A stretch of DNA of 64,000 nucleotides, from positions 40,324,208-40,388,207 of the forward strand of contig OX463806.1 of NCBI GenBank assembly GCA_949825045.1, given 5' to 3'. The DNA comes from Argyresthia goedartella. Taxonomy: Eukaryota > Arthropoda > Insecta > Lepidoptera > Argyresthiidae. A program made the position numbers and the translations under genes. Every line of letters begins with the position of its first letter. Positions within the stretch are counted from its first letter, which is position 1. Positions 10,727 through 20,800 of the stretch are shown here, piece by piece. Below the pieces are notes generated by a model, which saw only the letters and a list, made by a program, of their open reading frames with translations, was not told the origin of the DNA and searched no databases.

Positions 10727-13193
10727 ATGGAACCAACAACCAAAAAAAAGCGTGGAATAGGATGGTCTTAAAGCGATATGAAGAATGCATTAGAAGAAAT
10801 AAAGAATAGCCGGATGTCGGAGCGTGCGGTCGCTTTGAAATACAATATACCACGACGAACTCTTAAGAATTATATAAAGTCTGGAAGTGCAGTAAAGAAG
10901 ATGGGAAGAAAAGCTATTTTTACGGAAGCGCAAGAAAAGGATTTGGCGGAGAGAATAAAGAGGTTTTCAAAAATAGGAGTTCCCTTAACCCCAAAACTAA
11001 TACGTAGACACGCTTATTTGTTTTGTAAGAAGCACAACATCAAAAACTGTTTTAGTGACAAAAAATCGACAGCTGGCAGAAAATGGCTCAAAAACTTCCT
11101 AGCGAGAAACAAAGATATTTCAAAACGTAAAGCACAATTTATGAATCCAGCTAGGGCTCAAAAGCTAAATAAGCCTACAGCTGAACAGCACTTCAAAGCA
11201 ATCCGGGAAATATATGACGACCTTAACACAGACGAAAATCCGGAACGTCCATATAATATTGTTGAAAAGGGGTGCAGGCTCACAGTTCATCGGCAACCAC
11301 AAGTATTGGCTGAGAAAGGTTCACGCAGGGTCCATCTTATAGCTCAAGAGCATGCAGAAAATTTGACTGTTGCTATCTGCGTAAATGCTGCTGGGATAGC
11401 AATTCCCCCAATGATCCTATTAAAGGGCAAGAGAATGCGTGATGAGTTAAAAGAAAATTTACCCCCGGGGACCTTGGTCAAAATGGCTTCAAAAGGCTCT
11501 ATGACCACTGAACTATTCGTGGACTTTATCAACCACTTGGCAAAATACAAATCTCCAGGCAAGTGCCTTCTTGTTTTCGACGGAGCTTCAACGCATTTAG
11601 GTTGCGACATTGTTGATGCAGCGGAAAAACAGGACATAGTCCTTTATTGCTTACCTTCAAACACCACCCACGAGCTGCAACCACTCGACAAATCTATCAA
11701 AAAGTCTTTCGAGCACTTTTGGGACGAACAGATATTATAGTTTAATTACCAAAACCCACAAAAAAAGCTCACTAAAGCTCGTTCCAATTAAATCTTGACA
11801 AAGGTTTGTTCAAAGTGCATGACTCAAAGCAATATTGAGAGTGGATTCAGGGCAACTGGTCTATACCCCTGGGACCCAAGTGCGATCCCAGAAGAAGCTT
11901 TCGCGCCGTCTATACTGACTCATTTGACTTTAGCGCCCTCAGGTACTGGAATTTCAGTGACGGCACCAAGTTCTCCCGAATGTATTCAAGTCCCACATGA
12001 CACCTTCGACCCAGACGTCACTTTCTACGATGAAGATAACTCAGCTCAAATTTCAGTGACGGCACCAAGTTCTCCCGAATGTATTCAAGTCCCACATGAC
12101 ACCGTCGACCCAGATGTCACTTTCTATGATGAAGATAACTCAGCTCAAAATCTAACTTCAGCAAAAAAACAAGTGGAACAGGCTAATCATACTTTAAAAA
12201 AAATTGTGGATTACAGCTCTTCTACTGAATCAGCACAAGGGGAAATAGATTCAATCGCGAACAATGTACCAATGGAGAATATTCACTACGATTCTCCCGT
12301 TCCTGGCCCTTTAGGATTGCATGTTCGCTACAGTACTCCCGTTCCTGGCCCTTCAGGATTGCACCTTCGTCGTCCACCTACCCTTTTATCCTCCCCGTCT
12401 GAAGGTTCAGACATTGAACACCATCTGCCAATTCATCTAAATTATCCAGCAAGGAATATCAGAATTTATACGTCATCCTCTACGGCATCTGACGAAGAAC
12501 AAAATGAGATACCAATTCAGAAACATGTTGGGAATATCAGAATTTATACGTCATCCTCTACGGCATCTGACGAAGAACAAAATGAGATACCAATTCAGAA
12601 ACATGTTGGATCAAAGGTTCAGACAGTTCCGATGATGACGATACCCCATTATCAAAATTTAGTGAAAAGCAAAACGTTTCTAGTGTGCAAAGGACACCTT
12701 TTCAACAATTTATTCCGACTCCTAATTATGCCCAAACTAAGGCAAAGCCAAGGCGCAAAGCGATTAATTACATAGGACAACGCATAACCAAAGATTTATT
12801 CAAAAACAAGGAAGCAGAGAAAAACCAAAAATCAACCAAGAAGCAGAAATATAATGAAGAACAAACCAAAAAAGGTAAAAAAGGGCACAAAAACGTTAAA
12901 GCTAACAAACAAAAGACAGCAGAGTACCAACAAAAACAAAACACTTACAAAAGTGTTACTACAACATCTAAGTCTAAAGCTAAACAACAAAATGAAAGCA
13001 AAGAGAATTCGACACGGAAGACAAAAATACATAAAACTAAAAAACTTAAGGAAGACTGGTACTGTCCTGCTTGCAAAAGTAATAATGTGGCAGATATGCG
13101 TCAGTGCAAAATCTGCGTTTGGAGTATCACGAGGAATGTGTAGGCCTAACAAAAGAAGATTTAGATGACTTTATATGTCCGGATTGCTTGTAA
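10727..13193 (+). pseudogene. pogo/Tigger-like transposase with C-terminal PHD-like finger, inactivated
   Basis: The frame starts at ATG 10727 (MEPTTKKKRG) and meets TAA at 10769. It continues through a pipsqueak-like helix-turn-helix (SERAVALKYNIPRRTLKNYI), a CENP-B-type HTH and a DDE_1 domain with FDGASTHLG (second Asp) and ELQPLDKS (third Asp). The first catalytic Asp, expected just before EKGCRL, is Val (NIVEKG). Further in-frame stops lie at about 11738 and 11789, and the same frame continues to KCMT and SGFRATGLYPW. Two internal tandem duplications follow: a 33-codon block (ISVTAPSSPECIQVPHDT...) and a 26-codon block (NIRIYTSSSTASDEEQ...). A frameshift near 12690 opens a Lys-rich region and WYCPACKSN...DMRQCKIC. 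A second shift near 13115 completes a PHD-like finger (YHEECVGLT, FICPDCL) ending at TAA 13191-13193. Confidence 0.88.
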
Positions 13194-13285
13194 GTTTTAC
13201 AATGACTTCTTGTTAAACAGAAAAATATTTTTTAGTTTTATTTTTGTAATGGCGTTTCACTACTTTATATGTATAAGAACTTAGG

Positions 13286-13665
13286 AAAGAGTTCGTGACA
13301 AATTATTGTTACGTGCATTTTTGGACATGGCATAACCATGTCTTGATTTAATTTAAAAATTATGTTGTTGTCAATTACTAAAACCAGTTTGTTGAGTTTC
13401 CTGAGTTAGAGATATTTCTATTATTTGTTTTCATCTGATTTGTTATGTAAGTTTTGTTTTGAGTTTATCTTTAGTTTTCAGTTTTAAATTTCCTAATATT
13501 TAATATGTGTGAATGAGTTAGTGACAAATTATTGTTACGTGCATTTTTGGACATGGCATAACCCTGTATTGATTTAATTTCAAAATTATGTTGCTTATGT
13601 TGCTGTCAATTACTAAGACCAGTTTGTGCTGAGTTTCCTGAGTTCAATTTATTTTTATTATTTGA
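13286..13665 (+). repeat. Direct repeat (~140 bp, twice) in the pogo element 3' region
   Basis: TGACAAATTATTGTTACGTG and the following bases through CTGAGTT occur at about 13293-13425 and again at about 13525-13645, with small differences including an extra TTGCTTATG in the second copy. Both are followed by ATTTTTATTATTT-like sequence. This is an internal duplication in non-coding sequence. Confidence 0.75.
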
Positions 13666-14505
13666 TAGGTCCAAATAAGGCCCACCGCCAAAAATGTGAT
13701 TTCTAAAGACTTAATAAGGCCCAAGGGCTAATGACTGAAAATGTTCCTTAATATGTTGTTTAATGCTTAAAATAGTTTCACTTAGTAAATATCAATACAA
13801 TACAAAACCGTGTTTTATTAAAAGACATAAATCTAATCTATTTTTCTGCTTAAAAGCAGAAAAATATATATTTCTATAGACTTTTTAAGGACCAACACTA
13901 CAATTCTTATGAATTTTTGGATTAATCCATCTGGAATGACAAAAACAATTGTAACAGTTAACAAAAAATATGAAATAAAAGAATTAAATTATGTGGTTTC
14001 GGAATTATCTAAGGAGCAGGAATGGGCCTTATTGAGATCACCTATTCATAATAAGGTCCATTGACAAGCTTTTTAAAAAAAAAATTGTCATAAATTTACT
14101 TTGGATTCATGATTTTTGGTTAATGTTTTTATTTCTAATATAGGCAATTTGTACATTTCATATGTTTTTTAAGTTAAAATACTTCTTAAATCAGATTTAT
14201 AAAGATTTACAAAAACCTGGTCCTTATTAGGCGAACTTACCTTATATGACGCAAAATAGTAAACTGGTTTAAACTTGAATTGCAAACAAAATACCAGGGC
14301 AAACATTGCGGTAGCTTAGGTGAAGACTAGAGGGGGCGAGCGCAGCGAAGCCCTCGAATAATCTTCGTGTTAGGTGACGTGTAAGAACAAAAGAAACGTA
14401 ATTTCTAAACCCAGTCGGTCTGGTTTACTATCTGTCGATAGTTGATCAACTACCGCGTTAGTTTACCAACTTACGGTTTTGACTATCTTCCGGTGACATA
14501 TATAA

Positions 14506-14849
14506 CTCGCAACAGTTTCGTTTATCCGAGCTCTCAACAAGTCAATAGAGTTCTATATATAACGCCCTTTCGCGACAGTGTACTACTACCCAAAATCCAA
14601 AACTACATTGAAAACTCTTTGGCTTGTAAGCCCAGACTAAAGAGTTTCAAATCAAAAATATCAATTTCAAAAACCTGGCTGCTATGTTCGAATTCAGAAT
14701 AAAAATAAATGACAACTGACTTTCATTCACTTTCCCTCTGAACCCGTTTGTGAAATGATTTATTTTTCCGGTGTTGTTTGTCACTGTTGTTCATGAATTT
14801 TATAAAATTGCGATTTAACCAAACAGTTTTAAGTTGAAGAAGTGTTAAA
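14506..14849 (+). promoter_or_regulatory. Upstream flank of the host gene, 5' UTR likely
   Basis: Unique-looking sequence between the MITE end and the ATG at 14850. No TATA box or initiator can be called with confidence. The ATG context is TTAAAATGG, which is acceptable for insects. The promoter probably lies here, with a transposon immediately upstream. Confidence 0.35.
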
Positions 14850-17800
14850 ATGGCTAATGCAGACTTTCGTAAAGACTCGAACATCCCCGTCAGGCCACGC
14901 AGCGTTTACACGGCACATTCATACAATCAGGTTGGTGCAGTTACAGTGCAGAACGAATCTCTTGTGATTGCAGCCTAGAACATTACGACTTCATCAATGG
15001 CATCAATGACTCACAGATGTCATTGATTCTTACTCAGATTATTACTAAACGTCGGCGTAAATGCGCCTCTGCCAATCAGTATGGGAAAAGGTGTGACGCT
15101 GTGTCAGTGTTATGATAAGTAAATATATATATCTATTGGATAATACTTGATTGTAGCGGTAACAATGAAAAACGAATAGTTCTACGCGGTAATAACTTAC
15201 AGGTATCTCGTTCTCTTCTGAAATGGAACGGTCGGGCAAAGACGCTGATGTTTTTACGGCCCTGAATGTTAAAAATCCTTCCCACAATAGGTCACTAAAT
15301 ACAAGCTATGTGGTAATGTACTTTCAGAACATCTTATGATCTCACTTCAATTATGTATAAGCATGATCCAGTTACTTGAGTAAAAATTCCAAATGTGGTA
15401 AGTACCACATTTGGACTGGACTTTGTCCAGCAGATTTAAATAGCACCGGTTTTTTCTGAAGATGGCGTGCATCCATACTTTGCAGGAGGAATCAAGTCTT
15501 TCCGCTTTCCAAGACTACAGCAAGTTCCTGGAAGGTGGGTTGGGTCAGGCCGAGCTCGTCGGCGCTGCTGGCTGGCAGCCCCCATGGAGGGCGCCGCTGC
15601 AGAGGAAGGCACCTTTCTACCCCGGCGATGACATCTACCACGCCGACACTTGGAGGGAACTTGAGGTGACTAATTCAACTCCTTGCGGTGCACTTGTCCG
15701 AGCTACACCGCAGCCGTCTCTGCTTCATTATTGCTAGCTGCAAAATGGGCAAAGCGGCATGTTCCACCGCCCAGACCGCACGTACTACCAGCAGAGACAC
15801 AACAAGTGTTTGGCATCTGTCTCCTCTATGATTACAATCTGTGTTCCTCTTTTTCACTCAGTAGGAAAATGTGTCTCTTTGATCACAGATGATTAATAAT
15901 GGTAATAATGATGTTGTTTTTCAAAATGTTTCGTAATAGCTAGGTTCATTCAAATATGGGTTTAGGTTGTGCGCTTAAGTGGTTCATCGTGGTCCGACCC
16001 CCGGTGCGGGAAATTACCTTTTGTTAATGTTTTTATAAGGTTTTATTTTAGTTTATTTTTTATTTATTTAATGTAAATACATTTCGTTACATGTATTACG
16101 TTAAAAAAAACGTTAATGTAAATACATTAACATTATCGATATATATATATATATATGTATGAGTATGAGTATGAGTATGTAACCGTAAGGTTATCAAAAC
16201 CGTTAGTTTATAAACTAACGCTTTAGTTTGTAAACTATCGACAAATTGTAAACCAGACCGTCAGGGTTTACAATTAACGTTTCTTCTTTGTTCTTACATG
16301 TCCACCTAATACGAATACTATTCGGGGGCTTCGCCTAAGCTACCGCAGCGTTTGCCCTGGTATTTCGTTTGCAATTATTTTTAACCAGTTCACAATTTCA
16401 CGGTCTTATTATAAACTAACGCGTCATATCGTAAGCAGTACGGTACTGTTTGAAATTTATCGATAGTTTTTAAACTAACGGGGAAAAAACGTTACATTAT
16501 AAGCTAACAGTTTTGACAATCTTACGGTGACATATACATCGATGCGTTTGTGGGGCATGGGTCAATGAGTTGGGTCGCCATGGCCTACAATGTACCAGGA
16601 GCGCTGGCAGGTTTTCGCGGCACCACGTAATAAACGACATCGTTCGTAGGGCGTTGGTATCGGCCAACGTCCCTGGTGTGTTGGAGCCGCCAGGTTTGTG
16701 CCGGTCGGATGGGAAACCTGGTACCTTGGGAGAGAGGGCGTTCCCTGCTATGGGATGCGACCTGCATCTGCACCTTTGCAGCCTCCCACGTCGGAATGAC
16801 GGCGGCCCGCGCTGTTGCAGCCGCCGAGTCTGCCGCAAGACAGAAGTCTCTTAAGTATGCCGCACTCACGGGAAGCTACATCTTTGTGCCTCTTGCGCTC
16901 GAGACTACCGGGGTTTGGGGGACACAAGGGAAAATATTTATTAAGGATCTGGGGCGCCGTCTAAGGGATAGAGGTTTTGACTACCGCTCTGGGGCATTTC
17001 TGATGCAAAGGATCTCCCTGGCTGTGCAGCGGGGAAATGTTGCCAGCGTCATGGGAACCTTAGCCTCGGCAATGTCCCTGGGAGGTTTATTCGCGTAGTT
17101 GTTTATTTTTGTTTTTATATTATTTTTAATTCCTTACACATGTCTAGCTTACGAAATTACAGGTAAACTTTATAGTATAGAGAATTGTCAATTGTCAATT
17201 GTAAGACGGGCTGGTTTCTGCAACTCGACGACGAAAGCGCCTATTTTGCGTGTGGGTGGGAATGCGACATCATTCGAGCCAACCCAACTCCTCCAGGAAC
17301 GCCAGTAGGCCCTTTACGTTACCGACTATCCCTGGAAGGTCCCTCGATTGACCGAGGTGTTTAGCCCTGTAGTCCGCTACTCCTGTGCACTCCATGAGGA
17401 CGTGAGCAGCCGTTTCTTCTGCCTCCAAGCAGGCTCTGCAAAGGGGGCTGTCGGTAACACCTAGGACATATAGATGTTTATTAAAGAAACCATGGCCAGT
17501 AAGTGCTGCAGTTACCAGTCGCATGCGCGGCCTACTAAGTCGAAGCAAGGTCTTAGCCAGCCTAGCGCTAGGGGACGGCAAGGCCAGCTTAGCCTGCCTG
17601 CACTCCTCATGGTTTGTCCAAAGAGTGGCATGATCATTCCTGGTCGACTCTCTCAGAAATGAGCGTACCATCTTGAAGGGAAGAGGGATGATAGGTTCGG
17701 GACCATACGCTGTCAAGCTAGATCCTTTACGCGCCAACTCATCCGCTGCATCGTTACCTCTTGATCAGCTGTGTCCTTTTATCCATTGAAGGATTACGCG

Positions 17801-20800
17801 GTTGTGTTGACATACCTCCATTAGTCGTTTGTGACACTCGTAGATTAGCCCTGAGTTAATAGTGTTGCTATTTAGGGCTTGTAGGACGGCCATGCTATCC
17901 GAGAGGATTCGAATGGAGGAATCTCTTACCTTTCTCGATGCTATGGCATTAGCGGCCGAGATGATGCCCATGCATTCAGCTTGAAAGACAGTATTATGGG
18001 CACCCAGTGGAATGGCTATCTTGATGTTTAGGTCCTCCGAAAAGGTGCCTGAACCAGTGCCTGCTTCAGTTTTTGAACCATCGGTAAAAATTCTGAGCTC
18101 TTTAACGTCGAGCCCCTCAACCCGATGGTCTTCATGTAACTGTATATTGTATTTTTTGTCAAAAACAAATTGTTTAGGGATTCTGTCACTGCAAGCCATA
18201 GAGATGGGAAATTTTTTGTAAACTTCCCCTAGGATGGCGGTGTGTGAGGTCCTGTTTTTCCTCCAAAGTCCTAAGGTGTAGTATAGAGAAGTACATGTTC
18301 TAAAATAGTCTCAATATAGGTGGCCGATTTCTTTCAATACCACACACAAACTTATAAATTACCTGATTACATATAGATATATATATATATATGGAGCATG
18401 AAAGTAGCCGCCAATAAATTTGTAATTTACATTTTGCTAAATCCAATCCAACGTATTCACTCTATACCATCCCTTCCATTGTGCGGTGGTAAGGAACCCT
18501 TCGTGCGCGAGTCGACTTGCACTTGACCATTTATTTTATTTGATGTATATTTACTTGTTTGCTTTTGCGCCTGTAATAAAATTGATACAAATTAGTAGTG
18601 GTAGTTTTGTCGAAAAGGTTTAAAAAAACGGTCAAGTGCGGGTCGGACTTGCCACGAAGGGTTCCGTATGTGGTTCCATACCATCTTACAATAAACTTAA
18701 AAAAAAAAACAAGAAAAAAATTCTAGGGATTTGAACCCAGAACATAAAGATTGCGTAACTGATATCCACCGCCGCCACCCACCACCACCAACCACCACAG
18801 ACCAGTGGTGCCATCACACTGTTTCAATCAGTCGCGAAATTTAAAATTATGTGTTGAATGATATTGAGGTAATCTGAGTCTGGTGGCGCTAGTGTAGTCT
18901 TGTAAATTTCTGATGCCACCTAGGCCAACTTACAACAGATAGACAGCCGTCGCTGTCTACGAAGTCAGCAAACAGGGCTAACGCTATCTGTGCCTGGGCG
19001 GAAAATCGTACTCCGTTAGATAGCTTTTTTTGTTTGGGATGGCTAGTCTTCTTGTATTATTAGTCTATGCTAAAAATCGACTTCTAATTATAGCTTGTCA
19101 AATTCGTACGTAGCACTCCCATGGTCTGCGGGCGACGGGGACGAAAGATGCGGGGGCTGCGAAGGCGGAAAAGAAAAGCCGCGCTCTTCTTTCCCGCCCC
19201 CCCCCCATCTTTCGTCCCCCGTCGTCCGTAGACTATGGGAGTGTTACGTACGAATTTGACAAGCTATGGTCATAACCACATGTCTTTTATCATTCGTTTC
19301 TCCAGGTGACAGACGTGGTGGGTGGTGCTGGGTACAACGCCTCCGTCACTCCTCATGGCACAGTCTGCCTGAGACTGAGAGATCGGGTCAAGTGAGTTAC
19401 CATAGTTGCGCTCTCGCTAATTAGCCATCAGCCTAGACAACAGGAGATGTGTGATAAAGCTGATTTAGCGTTTTCAAACATATGTAGTTCTACTATTCCT
19501 TTCGGAGACCTGTCATTCTTGAACATCTAGCTTTTTGGTACCACCCAAATATCCGTGTCGCAAAATAACCATCTCCCGATTAGGTTTTTTTTACATGACA
19601 GCTGCTTGCATTTTGGTGGTTTTCGAAAGGGGCCTTGGTCTTATCAGGTTCAAAAGCAAACCCTTGACTTTAACCCCTCCAGGGTGGACATGACGATCGA
19701 CGGGGCGGTTCGTGTGACGAATGCAAAGAACAACATCATTCTGGCGCTGTCTCGCACCGGGGCCGCGGCGGCGCTGATCCATCCCAACGGACGGGTGTAC
19801 CACTACGGCTCCCGGGTCGAGATACAAGCCCGCCATCAGCAGGGCAACAACAAGTGAGGGGCCTTATGGAATAGTTTCTTTACATCATCAGCATTATACC
19901 AGCCCGCTTCAGTTTCAGCCAGCACTCCGGGTATCTATTTGGTGTACAATTATATATTAAGCCCGTGAGGATATGGCACATATGTAGGAGGTAGTTTCTA
20001 GATGCGAAACTTCAATATACAGTGTAATTTATAAAATCGCCCAGAGCAGATATAGCGGATGGGGGCAGTATTTACGACAGGGCCGTATCAAGTATTCGCA
20101 TATGACTTCTAGTATTCGCCTATAACTAAGCCATTTTTATTATCATCGGTAAACTTTAATCACTTTATCGCGCTTAGCTCAAAACAACCGAGCACATAGG
20201 TCTATCCTGTATATAAAATTTTTCATATCAACCTTGGGTTTGCTGGAAGAGATCTCTATTTAGAGATAAGCATGCCTTTGTAGATGTCCTTTCTGTTTAT
20301 TATATCTTATGTCGTTTTATGTGCAATAAATATATACGAATATATACGAAACAAATCCCCACAACTTCCACGCAATGAACCAAGGATTATACCACAATCC
20401 ATGGTTCATTTAATTTGAAAGGTAATTTTGTAAAGGTAAAAGGTATTTCATTATTTGATTCCCTTCCAAAATGTAGGGAATTATTGCAATAGGTCGAAGT
20501 TGTGGACATCTTAATTATTAGGAAGTATTAAGAAAAGATAAAATACATATTTTCTCAAACATACAGTGAAATGTCGTCATTAAGTGGGTTATAACAGGCT
20601 TGGAAGTTCCACATTTGTGAGTTGTGCGGGCAGTGGTGCATGCGGGACACGTGTCGGGCCCAGACACACTACAGCCTAGCAGTCTATGCGCATGTCAGTA
20701 ATGCCGGTGATCGAGTCACGTGTCGTATTTCTAACACGATCGGTCAGCCTGACACTGGTTATACTATACTTCGCCCCACCGCTCTTTGGCAAACCTTGAG

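Larger units (their letters stand above)
10237..14242 (+). mobile_element. pogo/Tigger-type DNA transposon, 4.0 kb, TA duplication
   Basis: The ends are AGGTATGTTCGCCTAATAAG (10237) and the inverted CTTATTAGGCGAACTTACCT (ending 14242), flanked by TA at 10235-10236 and 14243-14244. The element encodes one plus-strand transposase with premature stops. The motif AATAAGGNCC or its complement recurs in both subterminal regions (near 10250, 10643, 13673, 13710, 14026, 14051, 14221), suggesting transposase-binding sites. The 3' untranslated part contains a direct repeat (13286 and 13522). TA target and CENP-B/DDE coding place it in the pogo group of Tc1/mariner. Confidence 0.88.
10126..14505. mobile_element. 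MITE (copy 1) interrupted by a pogo-like element
   Basis: The left end (10126-10236) and right end (14243-14505) form one element of about 375 bp with long TIRs, as in ATGTCACTTTAAGATAGTCA against TGACTATCTTCCGGTGACAT. The second copy at 16180-16531 has the same order of blocks, including CTAAGCTACCGCAGCGTTTG and the GGGGGCTTCGC core, and shows the uninterrupted site after GCGTCATA. No coding capacity. Confidence 0.78.

Noticed and set aside
12832..13152. Hydrophobic minus-strand frame resembling a membrane protein
   Set aside because: It is the reverse of the Lys-rich (AAA/AAG) part of the pogo transposase; the Phe/Leu runs are an artefact.
16497..16869. Open frames of 94-113 codons on the minus strand
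   Set aside because: They are antisense shadows of the plus-strand retroelement C-terminal fragment, which has the recognisable motifs.
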